NCBI GenBank assembly: GCA_036924085.1 | Contig: JAVGWX010000002.1 | Location: 154,351,571 to 154,415,570, forward strand | Origin: Ariolimax columbianus | Taxonomy: Eukaryota; Mollusca; Gastropoda; Stylommatophora; Arionidae | Length of the DNA: 64,000 bases | Direction of reading: 5' to 3' | Translations under genes and position numbers: made by a program | In this document: positions 1 to 11,084 of the stretch, piece after piece | How positions within the stretch are numbered: position 1 is the stretch's first letter | Layout: the number at the start of each line of letters is the position of its first letter | The notes under the pieces: model-generated | What the model saw: the letters and a program-made list of their open reading frames with translations, nothing else | The model's database searches: none | Told to the model about the DNA's origin: nothing

Positions 1-200
1 ATGCTTTGTTACAGCAATCTGGTCAACGAGGTGAGGGTCCACATTGTAATCCCAAAAGTGGTAAGCTTGCTAAGAAGTATCGCATTGCACTACAGCCACG
101 AGGACCTCAGTTCACATTCCCAAGTAAGCTTCAGGATGTAAGAAGAGCCACTATAACAGAAACTAAGATCTGCAGATTACACCGGTGTTCTTTCAAAGAA
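1..200 (+). repeat. Dispersed interspersed repeat, unclassified
   Basis: This stretch shares a recognisable block with 28100-28230 and 49080-49200. The common motif reads approximately TTGCACTACAGCCAVGAGGA and is preceded in each copy by a diverged TGTAATCCC / GTTAAGC-like stretch. No terminal repeats, tail or coding potential is visible. It may be a SINE body or part of an old DNA transposon. Confidence 0.4.
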
Positions 201-229
201 CGATGGAGTAGATCATTATGTCGGTTAAA

Positions 230-1500
230 CAACACAATCTCTACATAAACATCAACAAGATCAAGGACATGAGCACCGAAAACCAGACCTAAAGTTATCC
301 AAGACAAAATATACGCCGCACGTTTTGAACATTTCGGCTTGATTACAAGCGACAATGGAGGTTACAAGCGACAATGGAGGTTATAAGCGACAATGGAGGT
401 TACAAGCGACAATGGAGGTTACATGCGACAATGGAGATTACAAGCGACAATGGAGGTTACAAGCGACAATGGAGGTTACAAGCGACAATGGAGGTTACAT
501 GCGACAATGGAGATTACAAGCGACAATGGAGATTACAAGCGACAATGGAGGTTACAAGCGACAATGGAGATTACAAGCGACAATGGAGGTTACAAGCGAC
601 AATGGAGGTTACAAGCGACAATGGAGGTTACAAGCGACAATGAAGATTACAAGCGACAATGGAGATTACAAGCGACAATGGAGGTTACAAGCGACAATGG
701 AGATTACAAGCGACAATGGAGGTTACAAGCGACATTGGAGATTACAAGCGACAATGGAGATTACAAGCGACAATGGAGATTACAAGCGACAATGGAGATT
801 ACAAGCGACAATGGAGATTACAAGCGACAATGGAGATTACAAGCGACAATGGAGGTTACAAGCGACAATGGAGATTACAAGCGACAATGGAGATTACAAG
901 CGACAATGGAGATTACAAGCGACAATGGAGATTACAAGCGACAATGGGGGTTGCAAAAGAAATGAAAAGTAAGAATGGCCATGACATTGCAGATGTTAGC
1001 TAGAATGAAAAACCTAATAACAGAACACGAACAATGTGATAACACTAAAATTCCTGATAACTTGGATCTTCCCAGTGGCAACGTACGGATGTGAGACATG
1101 GCCAACCACGCAAACACTAAGGAAGAGGATTGAATCTTCCGAGCTAAAATGCTACATGAAATTGCTCAAAATACCAGGGATAACAAGAAAGAAAAACACA
1201 GAAATCCTAAAGATGCTGGATATAGAACACAATTGGCTAGCAAACAATTTTTCATCTAGGAAACGAAAATGCGTTGGTCACATCAAACGCCACAATGGTC
1301 TAGAAAAACTATACTGGAGGGTATGGTACCTGGCCGTAGAGGCATAGGCAGACCGGTGAGAAGATGGGCACATGACATTGAAGAGGGACTCAGAATGAAA
1401 GTGACTGAGCGGAAGAGCTGCCAAATATCGAATCATACAGATACAGTGCAACTTTCTGCAGAGGTGATGCTGCATGATGATGATGATACATACGAGCAAC
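230..1500 (+). pseudogene. RTE-type LINE reverse transcriptase C-terminal remnant, interrupted by a 19-bp array
   Basis: Degenerate reverse-transcriptase tail of an RTE-like non-LTR retrotransposon. Before the array the reading gives NINKIKDMST and RFEHFG-LITSDNG. After it come MKSK..ARMKNLI, then VATYGCETW, RKRIESSELKCYMKLLKI, GHIKRHNGLEK, and after a frame change near 1305, EGMVPGRRGIGRPVRRWAHD. These are the usual C-terminal landmarks of RTE-like ORFs (LYGCESW, GHI.RH..L, G.RGRGRPR..W.D). Several frameshifts and stops mean it is dead. The 3' end runs into a short GATGAT run near 1478, which resembles the simple-repeat tail of such elements. Family assignment is from motif order, not alignment. 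Confidence 0.72.
345..955 (+). repeat. 19-bp minisatellite, about 32 units, inside LINE coding sequence
   Basis: Tandem units of the form TTACAAGCGACAATGGAGR. Because 19 is not a multiple of 3, all three forward frames cycle through the same peptide and stay open, which explains the apparent 205-, 190- and 114-residue ORFs. The unit spells LINE codons ITSDNG, and the flanking LINE frame resumes on both sides, so the array grew in place. Confidence 0.95.
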
Positions 1501-1542
1501 ATACACAAATACATACATACATTCATATAAAGATATATATCA

Positions 1543-2112
1543 GCAGACCGTTGAAAATATGGCGGGTGTGATATGAAATCCGTCCAGAGTTGATCAGCGA
1601 GCGGTGATTGGGTTTCTAACATCTGAAGGATGTCGACCAGTTGACATTCATCGCAGAACGCAGGCAGTGCATGGGGACAAAAGTGTGCCGAAGACAACAG
1701 TGAAGAGCTGTACAACGATGTTTAACGAAGGACGTGAGTTAATGCAACAATATGCGCCTGGCCTGGTCTCAGTAGACCTTTCGTTAACTTTCGTCATTCT
1801 TTAGACTTCATTGTCCAGTTCTTCACTGTTGTCTTCGACATACTTTTGTCACCATACACTGCCTGCGTTCTGCGATGAATGTCAACTGGTCGACATCCTT
1901 CAGCTGTTAGAAACCGAATCACCTCTAGACGGATTCCGTATCACACCCGCGACGTTTTCAACGGTCTGCTGGGGAAACTATGTGTCGAACGATAATGAAA
2001 TTTTACAAACTTTACGGTTGGTATGTGCTGTTTACACCAGAAATTACGTCATCATGTGCATCGTGTGTATGTTCACTTGTAGTTTGATCCGGTTTAATTT
2101 AAACACGCCTCG
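1543..2112. mobile_element. Mariner-derived palindrome (two 5' ends in inverted orientation)
   Basis: Left arm about 1543-1727 reads on + as a mariner transposase N-terminus (DQRAVIGFLTSEGCRPVDIH, RRTQAVHG, TTVK.CTTMFNEGRE), the helix-turn-helix region of the family. Right arm about 1811-1970 is its diverged reverse complement. It continues to 2112 with a terminal-repeat-like sequence (minus strand CGTGTTTAAATTAAACCGG) that matches the + strand mariner end at 16788. The left arm lacks this terminal repeat. No catalytic domain is present, so the structure is non-autonomous. Confidence 0.72.
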
Positions 2113-2124
2113 TGCATGTATGTA

Positions 2125-2126
<2 letters not shown>

Positions 2127-2218
<92 letters not shown>

Positions 2219-2219
2219 A
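2127..2219. repeat. (AT)n followed by (CA)n microsatellite
   Basis: About 39 AT dinucleotides and then a short CA run. The long YIYIYI reading frame over it is an artefact. Confidence 0.98.
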
Positions 2220-3330
2220 TAACATGTATGAAAATCTACCGTAATCAATATGGAATGATAATCCAACAGGCTCACTTAATAAGGGGTAGTAATTATCGCA
2301 ATATGCATATTTTACCCACTCAAAACATTTCTGAATAAATTTAGGTCCCCTGAAAAATAAACAAAAAATATACTTTTTTAGAAAATCTTTTGGGAATGGA
2401 AAAGGAAATAGAATTGTGTAGCCCTGAAGAAGACTACACGTGTCTCTATTACATATACTCCGTTTGAACAGCTAGAGAAACTAAGAATCTGGGCGGTCAA
2501 GGTCATGTTAATATTTTTACCAAACCTCTGTTTTTGAAAAACGAAATTTCTTCAATGTTTGTAGGGACTGGTAGCACTTAGCCTTGCATAGGCAGCAAAG
2601 TAAGCTGACACCGGCAATGTACGGAGCACGGTCAAAGACAGTTGAGAAATAGTTCACAGCACATCAAGTTATAGAGATTATTATTGTTTTACGAATCGCG
2701 TTATGGCATATGCTGATTTTGGTGTTATCAATCATTTAAATCCAATAGATAAAACGATAATGCTAATACTTATCCAATGAACAAGAATACCACCTGGTGA
2801 TACGATAAATGTCGTCAAGATGGTTGTGCAAGGATTGCGTGAGGTTATCTCTGTAACCTCAGTCAGCGACCATGACCAAGGTTCATCACTCGTGTTTAGT
2901 TTGAGGGTTCCTAGTAAGTAAACCTAAACAACGATAGGGATTTCCCCCAAGCGTAACCAATCAACGCGTTAAGATAAATATACGCGTCTATTTTTAGTAA
3001 CCTCAGTGTCAGTACATGGTAAGTGGGCTGACGTCGGAAATAAGTTTTTGAATTCCCAGTTAGTTGATATAACTCAGGTTATGTGAGGAACTGCATGCAA
3101 TTGCCTTATGATATGTTGTGTTAAGTAGAATATATGTCGCGTCACTCTGGGCAGACTCATAAGTGTTCAGTCTCTAAATGTAAACAGCCAAAGGTACTGA
3201 TCTGTCTGTGAGCTGATATAACGGAAATAACACAGGTTTACAAATACAACACACTTGGTCCAATAAAGGCAACCTAAGCATTTGATAAAGTAATGTGACC
3301 GAATCAAGTTTCACTAGTGGCGTGCACAGA
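2220..3330. other. No gene recognised
   Basis: AT-rich sequence without a credible coding exon, tandem array or recognised transposon motif. A small inverted repeat (GAGGTTA .. TAACCTC, 2841-2860) is present but unremarkable. Confidence 0.6.
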
Positions 3331-3334
3331 CTGT

Positions 3335-3620
3335 CTATTCTTTGTTTGTTTGGCTTCTAAAGGACGTAATAACTGATAATGAATCTGTATGGACAACTAT
3401 ATTGCCTCTGGCATGGCCCTTGTTTTTTTCGATGACTATTACATCTTGTCTTAGTGTCTCAGCTCTGAAAATGTTTGAGAATTTTCCATTGGCAACTGAG
3501 AGTTGAAAGTCCTGTCCATTAATTAATGTTATGTAAACGCCCCCCCCCCCCCCCGCCCCTTCCATAGCTCTCATAACTGCAGGCCCATTTTGCGGCAGGT
3601 TATACCTTTTTGATACCTTC
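3335..3620 (-). pseudogene. LINE RNase H domain fragment
   Basis: The minus strand reads NGQDFQLSVANGKFSN, FRAETL, then GNIVVHTDSLSVITSF, matching the central part of the RNase H domain of I-like LINEs. The E of FRAE and the second D of HTDS are visible; the first D and the final H/D motifs are missing. A homopolymer run (C15 at about 3541-3555, read as Gly codons) sits where the GGAG core motif would be. Truncated on both sides. Confidence 0.65.
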
Positions 3621-4372
3621 CAGGACTATATATTTTGTGTGTGTTGTCTATGACTTATAGAAATCTCGTTCTCTTCCAAGTTGGAAAGGTGCTGCTTGTC
3701 ATTGTGAGATCTGACATGGAGCGGCTAGTTCTTTTGTTATTTGTGAGTAGTAGCTTTTCTGGAGTCTGTTTCGATCATACCCTTCCAGTTTCAATAAATG
3801 ATTTGATAGCAGTGTGAATGTTTCAACCACTTGAAGTAAAAATATACATCATGAGTTATTATTACTGGCCAAAGCACAACATATTTCATTCTTGTAAGCC
3901 TTGAATCCGTCAGGACTGAAAGTAAACAACACAGGTCCCTGAAGGTTAGATACCGGTATGTCTGCCATCCATTCATATCCCAGACGTCCTTTCTGGAACT
4001 CCAAAAGCTTGGTCTAAATGTCCAGCAAAGTAAGCTCCGAAACCAGTGCTGTCTTGGAAACCAGAAATATCGAATTCCAATGGCAACTCAAATACAAGAA
4101 CAGTTAAAATGAAGTTCATAAAAACAAACCTTAAACGTTGTCACTTCTTTGTCACCTTTGGAGTGTATGTTTTTAATTTCTGTTGTAGCTAATAGTTTCC
4201 ACAGATTGCGGTATTCTGCTTAAAGGACCAACCCACCTTCGTCGCCTTTTACGTTTGTTTGACAGGTTACATTGTTACTATTCGTTGTTCCAATTTCTGG
4301 CCTTGGGAAATCGCCCTAGAATATGCATAGAAAAAGTAGTGACATTGATTTCAGGTCAGTTCAGTTCATCCC
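3621..4372. other. No gene recognised
   Basis: Short random frames only. Nothing in this stretch could be tied to a known element. Confidence 0.5.
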
Positions 4373-4742
4373 GTAACCCATCAGGTCGTTGGGGCACACT
4401 TGAAGACACTCCCAAAATCCCACGCCATGTTTCTGTCTGTCGCCGCCTGTCGTATCCCACCGGGACGAAGGCTTGACCACTCAGTGATGTTGTCCACCCA
4501 CCACTTCCTTGGACGTCCTCGCCCTCTCTGTCCCGGTACGGAACCAAAGAGTATCGAGTTGGTAATTCCGTTGGACCTCGCGACGTGCCCGAATCAAATC
4601 ATCTTTCGTCTTTTGATTGTTGTGAACAGATCTTCAAAAGGACCAATAGCGCTTTCAACTCTCTGTCGTATTTCTACGTTCGTTACACGATCTTTATTTG
4701 TAACATTTAAGAGTTTTCTATAGCACCTCATATTTATTGCAT
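4373..4742 (-). pseudogene. RTE-type LINE C-terminus, distal half (split copy)
   Basis: Minus-strand reading RKLLNVTNKDRVTNVEIRQR, IKRRKM, FGHVARSNGI, then GQRGRGRPRKWWVDNITEWS and IRQAATDRNMAW. This is the canonical end of an RTE-like ORF, with one stop before FGHV. It is continuous in protein order with the fragment at 5228-5520. The two were separated by the I-like LINE insertion at 4743-5227. Confidence 0.78.
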
Positions 4743-5227
4743 CCCACTGTAACATCCAAGGCAACGAGGAGGCAGACAGACTGGCAAAAGAAGGTGCAAG
4801 ACTACCACAACCAGATTCTAGTGCGACCTACGAAGAGTCCAAAAAGTTTATTAGGGCCGGATACATGGCCAAATGGGAAACAGAACATACTGGCTACACA
4901 AAAAATGATACCTATTACCAGTTGAACAGAAGAGAGCAGGTCGTGGTCTTCAGACTCCGCACAGGCCACAACAGACTGAGGTACCATCTATTCAATAAAC
5001 TGAAGATAGGTGGCACTGACGAATGCACCTGTGGTACAGGGAAAATGGCCGCTGAACATCTGCTGCAAAATAGCCCGACATACGAGGACCAGAGAAAGCA
5101 CATGTGGCCATCACCAGTGGCAACACTAGACAAGCTCTATGGCAGTGTCGACAGCCTCATGATGACAGCTGCGTTCTTCGAACAAATTCAAGTTGACGTC
5201 TAACAGCGTACGAAGAAGAAGAAGAAG
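4743..5227 (+). mobile_element. 5'-truncated I/Nimb-like LINE insertion
   Basis: About 485 bp closely matching the 3' end of the LINE at 58581-60690. It starts inside the RNase H motif (SHCNIQGNEEADRLAKEG in the longer copy), continues through RAGYMAKWETEHTGYTKND and ECTCGTGKMAAEHLLQ, a C-terminal Cys-His motif, and ends at a (GAA)n tail. A 13-bp imperfect target-site duplication flanks it: ATATTTATTGCAT at 4730-4742 and ATATCCATTGCAT at 5228-5240. This defines a target-primed insertion with 5' truncation. Confidence 0.88.
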
Positions 5228-5520
5228 ATATCCATTGCATGTCTTCTGCTCTGGATATCTGCTGTAATGGTCCAGGTCTCGCAGGCATACAGAAATATAG
5301 ATATCACCAAAGAGCACATTAGTCTAACTTTTATGCTGAGGGCGAGCCGCTTGTCTTGCCATATAGGTTTCAACCGAGTAAGCATCGCTGTTGTTTGTGC
5401 TATTCTTGCAATTACCTCTGGCTGCGATCCCTCTTAACTGATCAATGATCCCAGATATTTGAAACGTTGTACCGCCTCAAGTTCCTGCCCTGTAATAGAG
5501 GCAAATGAGCAGGAAATGAA
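5228..5520 (-). pseudogene. RTE-type LINE C-terminus, proximal half (split copy)
   Basis: Minus-strand reading RLKPIWQDKRLALSIKVRLM, CSLVISIFLYACETWTITAD, IQSRRHAMDI, ending at the target-site duplication. It continues the same RTE-like protein that resumes at 4742. Further upstream (5400-5520) the homology decays into stops. Confidence 0.75.
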
Positions 5521-5599
5521 CATCGATTACTATGACATATTTTTATAAACACTAGGAAACAACTGTATTATTCATTACACTAAATATATCAAATCCCAC

Positions 5600-5960
5600 A
5601 CGAGTTACAATAGGAAATGAAGAGCTAGCTCAGATTTACACATTTACATACCTCGCAAGCACAGTTACACCGACAGAGAAATAGGTAAAGACACCAAAAA
5701 CAGAATGTACAAAGTCAACACAGCCTTTAACAGCTTAAACAGCATTTGGAAGTCTTCGCAATACAGTACAAACACCAGACAAGTATTAACAAGAGTGTTG
5801 TACTTTCTGTGCTACTGAATGGTAGGGAATCGTGGAATGTAACATAAAAAGAAACGTAGACAAATGTCACATTTTACACACAATTTGTCTGAGAATGGTT
5901 CATTTAATGTTTTGATGAATTGCCATTACCAACCGAGAATTGCTTGCCTGAAGCATTCAA
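5600..5960 (+). pseudogene. LINE reverse-transcriptase tail fragment
   Basis: Plus-strand reading FTYLASTVTPTEK, then after a shift KNRMYKVNTAFNSLNSIWKS, SQYSTNTRQVLTRVL and LLNGRESWNV. These match the YLGS.V, AF..L..IWKS..Y and LLYGSESW landmarks of non-LTR retrotransposon ORF2. Frameshifted and dead. Confidence 0.62.
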
Positions 5961-6079
5961 AACGATAAACACACCATAGGGTTGTCAGATGAACATTGTG
6001 AAAAGTTATCAGACGTTTCTTAAAAACTGCCAGAATGATGCCAAACCTATTAAGATATATGTTTCCTAATGCAAGCTAA

Positions 6080-6215
6080 TTATTTTTATACATATTTATG
6101 AATATATGACGCACATACACACTCCCATACACACTCCCATACACACACTTACATACACACACCCACACACATACTCACACACTCACACACCCACACACAC
6201 ACTGATACATATGCA
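6080..6215. repeat. CA-rich low-complexity tract
   Basis: Irregular ACACAC and CCCATACACAC runs. Confidence 0.85.
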
Positions 6216-6329
6216 TTTACATATAAGTATCCAAAGAATCTTTTAGGAAAACAGTCACTTATGGAAACAAATAAGCGGTAACTTCACTTATGGAAGCAAC
6301 AATTAAACGGTAACTTATCCTAACTTTAC

Positions 6330-7006
6330 GTCTTTATACTGGTTTAGAAGACTGCAGAGTCTGTCTACAACCAGTTTCATTTACATTACCTTGCTCTAAA
6401 AGCTATGCGCATCCAATGTATTCTTAAATGCACTAATTGTCCCTGCCTTCACTACATCTCGTGGCAATGCATTCCAAGCATTCACCACTCTCTGACTAAA
6501 AAAATATTTCCTAATATCTAATCTGGACCTCTCTTTAGTCAGCTTGTAGCTATGCTCTCATATTATTGTGGGTGGCTATATTTTTTAAAAACTTGTTACA
6601 GTCTAATTTATTAATTCCTCTGATCATCTTATAAACCTGTATTATGTCACCTCGAATTCTTCTCTACTCTAGACACTGTAGGCCGGTTTTTCTGAGTCTT
6701 TCCTCATAACTGTAATTCTGGAATCCAACTATCAGCTTTGTCGCTCTTTTTTGAATTCTTTCCAGCATGTTTATATCCCCTCTGTGAAAAGGACTCCACA
6801 CCTGTATACAATACTCGAATCTATGTCTAACTAATGCTTTATACAGTTTGACTATCACTTCCTTGTTCCTATGTTTGATATTTCTTTGTATCATACCTAA
6901 CATTGCATTTGCCTTTTTCACTGCTACCTTAACTTGTTCCCTTACCTTACCTGTATGATTTATTGTAACATATAGGTCCCTTTCCTTTTCTATCTTTCTA
7001 ACATTA
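6330..7006 (-). pseudogene. CR1-type LINE 3' part
   Basis: The minus strand encodes the C-terminal third of a CR1-clade ORF2: EKERDLYVTI, VKKANAMLGMIQRNIKHRNK, VIVKLYKALVRHRFEYCIQV, LERIQKRATKLI, SYEERLRKTGLQCLE, then with shifts RYFFSQRVVNAWNALPRDVV and a terminal NTLDAHSF. This order (Y..LVR...EYC.QVW, IQ+RATK, YE.RL+.LGL..L, FSQRV+..WN.LP) is diagnostic for CR1. The short 3' segment to about 6330 matches 27515-27597. Confidence 0.85.
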
Positions 7007-8205
7007 TTCGAAGAGAGACTAAATAGAAATGATACTAAAGGAGCATACAAGGTTGTCAAAGAACTGGTAACACCAAGACAAGGCAGGGACCTTATGATCC
7101 TTGATAAAAGCGGCAAGTGCCTTATTGAGGAAAATGACGTACTGGCAAGATGGACAGAATACTGTTCCGAGCTATATAACTATGAAGGGCGAAACGAACC
7201 TGAGAAAACAATCCCCCCCCCCTCCCCCCCCCCCCCAACACCATCAAATATAGAGGATAACCAACTGATAACGAAGGAAGAGGTAATTGCAGCGGTGAAG
7301 ACATTGAGAAGAGGGAAGGCGGCCGGCGTGGACAATATGCCAGCAGAGCTCTTACAAACAGGTGGAGAGGTAGTGGTGGAAGGCCTGACACACATCTGCA
7401 ATAAAATATGGGCGACAGGAAACTGGCCGGACATTTGGACGAAATCAATAGTTATACCGTTACATAAGTCTGGAAACCTAAAGCTGTGCCAAAATTACAG
7501 AACAATAAGCCTCATCAGCCACCCTAGCAAGGTCGTGCTTAGATTAATCCTCGACCGATTGAAACCCCAAGCAGAGAACATTATTGCTGGGGAGCAAGCA
7601 GGGTTCAGACAAGGAAGAAGCACTACAGAACAGATATTTAATTTAAGGCTGCTAAGCGAGAAATATCTAGAACAGCAGCAAACACTGTATCATGTGTTTG
7701 TGGATTTTAAAAAGGCGTTTGATAGGGTATGGCATAATGCGCTTTGGGCAACCATGAGAATGTATAATATCAACGGAAATATTATAACGGTCGTTGAACA
7801 CCTGTATGACAAGGCGTCTAGCGCAGCTCTTGTGAATGGGAGGCGAGGGGACTGGTTTCGCAGATCAGTTGGTGTGAGACAGGGGTGTACACTCTCTCCA
7901 ACTCTTTTCAATATATTCCTTGAATGAATTATGAGTGAGGCACTAGGAGGTTACGTTGGTTCTGTCAAGATAGGGGGCCGAACGATTACCAACCTTCATT
8001 TTGCAGATGATATCGACGGGTTGGCGGGTTCAGAAGCAGAACTCCAGGAATGGGTCAGAAGGCTCGATGAAACAGCTCTCGACTATGGTTTGGAGATAAA
8101 CGCTGGAAAGACCAAATTAATGACCAACAACGCCATGGGTTTCAACAGCAGGATAAAAGCTAACGGCCAGAAACTCGAAGTGGTTGACCGTTTTAAATAT
8201 CTTAA
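7007..8205 (+). pseudogene. RTE-type LINE reverse transcriptase, nearly intact but truncated
   Basis: Reverse transcriptase of an RTE-like non-LTR retrotransposon, 5'-truncated. In order: RNDTKGAYKVVKEL, ARWTEYCSELYN, a C/P-rich tract from a poly-C run at 7213-7235, KTLRRGKAAGVDNMPAELL, VIPLHKSGN..CQNYRTISL, GFRQGRSTTEQIF, FVDFKKAFDRVWH, GVRQGCTLSPTLFNIFLE, then a TGA at 7925-7927 where the family has Arg, and FADDIDGLAGSE (the FADD catalytic box). The frame is continuous through the stop. Homology ends abruptly after DRFKYL at about 8205, where an A11 run and purine-rich sequence begin. Confidence 0.9.
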
Positions 8206-8400
8206 AAAAAAAAAAGAGGAAGTAAAGAAGGGTGAAAAGGAAGAGGAAGAAGAAATTGAAAGAGAAAAAAGGAAGAAGAATTACATTCTCCGTCGTTCAT
8301 TGACGGGAAAACGTCATGCTGTGGTACAAGAGCAAACAACTCTTGGAAGTCACAACCATGTAATTGTTGGAGTTCCAGCCCTTGTGCAGACCAGAAGCCA
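8206..8400. other. Purine-rich tract and unassigned sequence
   Basis: A-tract followed by GA-rich sequence coding only for Lys/Glu runs, which ends the LINE homology. The junction could be an insertion or a slippage expansion. Confidence 0.55.
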
Positions 8401-9380
8401 TTGACGTTGAGTCGTGTTCCAGCTAATAATTAGTTAGGCTGTTTAATTGGCATAGGACCAGAATAAAATCAAACTCTTGGTCACACATCCTTGACTTTAA
8501 TTTTGTGCTGTTGTTAAACGGTCATTTCCATTTGTTGTAATAAGGTATTACTTAGTTACTCCTCTTCTACTCTGGTGTGTAGATGTTTGTCAGAAAGAAC
8601 GCCACATTATTATATCTGTTGTCTTTCACTTAGCCTGGTTTCAGTTCTCGGTCTCTTATAAACGCTTATACTGTTATTCTAGTGGATTTTAGGTTGTCCT
8701 GGAAGTCTGGACCCTTGGCTCTTTGCTTCCCCTGACTGCCGTGGTAGCTAATCTTCGTTTCATCTACAGACATGGCCAAACCACCGGAGTCGAGACTGAT
8801 CCTATAAAGTCTACAAGAGCTGGGTTTTCAGATCGTTCTGGATTGTTTGATTGCGGACCATGTCTTCTTGGGCCAGCCATCTTAGACATCTCATTCTATA
8901 GGCTTGTAACTGGCGTTTATGGGTAGTAGTCATTGCCTGTGAATCATTTCCGTAAAGTCTTAAGTGGTACCCAGGTGAAGCGCTACCAAGAAATCATACC
9001 TGTGTCGCATTTACTGAGTAATCCTCTACTTAGGGTATGGAGGAGTCTGCCAATTACTGCTTTCCGAGTAGTCAACTCTTCTTTGATGTCTCATCTGTTC
9101 TATTACAGCTCCAAAGCATATGAACTGCCTAACCTGTTCTATGGGCTGCTTACTCAGAATAATATGATAGATCTTCTCTTCTCTAGACCACTGCGGTTTT
9201 CGTGTTTCAGCTTCTACTTTGCAGATTTTAAGATTGTGCTGGGTGTACATCTGATTTGGTAACCAAGGCTCTGTCATCAGCAATCAGACGTCCCATTGGT
9301 ACGATTTGTTCAGTCGGCCAATCCTTTCACTACCAAATCACGGTAAACAGTACTTGCCTTACGCAAAATTGAAGTCCCTG
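8401..9380. other. No gene recognised; possible old retroelement
   Basis: Only short frames. The minus strand near 9300-9230 reads PMGRLIADDRALVTKSDV, which hints at a retrotransposon ORF but is too short to assign. Confidence 0.4.
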
Positions 9381-9389
9381 AATAGACTC

Positions 9390-9615
9390 CGAACTGCTGT
9401 ATGACGAAACAGGACGGATTCAAGGAGACGAGGATACGGGAATGATGAGACATGCGACACTGAAGCCACGCCACCTGATAATGTGCCTTTACCTTCTGGA
9501 AACATGCAATAGGGTTTGCTATTTGGAGGTGAGATGACAATGCAGTCCACGTGGCTGAGCGTTGGAAACATGTCTGACGTGATTTCCAGAACACCGAAAA
9601 CAAGACATTATCATA
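9390..9615 (+). pseudogene. LINE C-terminal fragment, same family as 41820-42935
   Basis: The plus strand near 9530-9610 reads DDNAVHVAERWKHV, then RDFQNTENKT. This corresponds to SDKAIHMAEYWKNEV, RSVWDTK at the end of the LINE at 41820-42935. The preceding 140 bp are weaker (PRHLIMCLYLLETC). Heavily mutated. Confidence 0.5.
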
Positions 9616-10790
9616 AGCAAACGCTAGCTCATCCTGCGCTACTCCAGTTAGCACCTGCTGATCTTCTGACAGAAAGTTTATTGATACCAGATGTGAGTTT
9701 TATGAAAACATTTGGGAGATATAATGTACTTGTGGCCTTGAACACCTCCGACTTACAGTTTTAAATTATAATATAGTTTTCATAGTTTTCGGCAAATCAT
9801 CTAGAAACTCTGTATGGCGCAGAACATGTGTGCTAGAATGTTTGTCCTTTCCATAGATTCAAAGAGCCTGCTCTATGGGACCTTGTCGAATGATTTTTCC
9901 ATGCCCAAAGAACAGGGTATGTTTCGTTATCGAACTTAAGAGCTTTCTCATAGCTGCCTGACCTATATACACGGGCGTCATGAAATACTTCCAAGGTGCA
10001 CGTAACAGTCATCGACTGCACTACATTACGGGGTGAAAGTCCCATGCTTTTTGTGTTCAAGGTCTCTCCCAATGGACTGTGGAATAACCTGGCCGGCAGG
10101 TGCGAACCAGCTAGACACTTGAAAATTGTCTTATCGGTTGGCTTCACGCTTTTGTTCTGGACGAGAAGTGTTAAGCCCACCGAGCTGAGACATGTTACGT
10201 CAGAGCAGGTAGACTGAGCGGACCCTGCAGGTGACGAATGAACACCAGCGGTCGAGTATTTGCATTTGCCCAAGGCAAGCAGCGACACTTCGCTAGCCAT
10301 GTTATAGTCAAACAGCAAACAGGGCGGAACCAGCAAAACATCAAGGACAATAGCAACGTGCCGCGAATTGTTTTGATCCAATCGGAGATGAGCGGGTACT
10401 CTGGCCAAGTTGCAGTAAATAGACTAGACATTCATGTGGGCACCTGTGAATTGATTGACAGGTGCCTTATTTTGAGGTTGGGAAATATCTAGAAGACCAA
10501 TTAGAATAAGCCGGACCCCACGTATTTAGGAAACTAGCTATAAACGAGAGGAACAAATCCATATGTACTGATTTGTTTTCTCACTCATAACCTCCGATGC
10601 ATTTAATGAAAGACCACAAGAGTTTTAGAGACCCCTACCTATTAATGTACCTACTCCACTGAGTCTCTCTCTCCGTTACTGTCCTTGTACACTCTGCCCA
10701 GCGCCAAGTCCTGAAAATGTTGTCCTGAGAGGGACAAAATATTGTCTTGAAAAGAACAGTGATGAAATATCAGATCTACAGAGAAGACAT
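9616..10790. other. No gene recognised
   Basis: A minus-strand open frame of 191 codons (10408-9833) exists, but it shows no family resemblance, splice structure or codon signature that would support a gene. Confidence 0.5.
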
Positions 10791-10794
10791 TTGA

Positions 10795-10900
10795 CATCGG
10801 AAGCACTACAGCTGGTACAAACACATACACACAAATATACACACACGCAGACACACACACAGATACACACGTAAACACAGATACACAACACAGATATACA
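10795..10900. repeat. (CA)n-rich microsatellite
   Basis: Interrupted ACACAC runs with CAGATACAC motifs. Confidence 0.9.
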
Positions 10901-11084
10901 TTCAATGATACGCTCTGAAGTTGAAAGGGCCGCACTTTCTTCAAAAAGAAAGGTAAACATTCAATGAACAGCGAGAAAGAACAAGAGAAGGAATGAGGAG
11001 GTGAGAATGAAAGGAACAAGAAGCGGAATGAACAAATTCTGAGAGGTCGAACAAATAAACGGACAACATTGAACAAAAAGACAA

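Noticed and set aside
1811..2338. 175-codon ORF with a YIYIYI stretch as a membrane protein
   Set aside because: It reads the antisense mariner arm and an (AT)n microsatellite.
9833..10408. 191-codon minus-strand ORF
   Set aside because: No family resemblance or splice signals; length is possible by chance in moderately GC-rich sequence.
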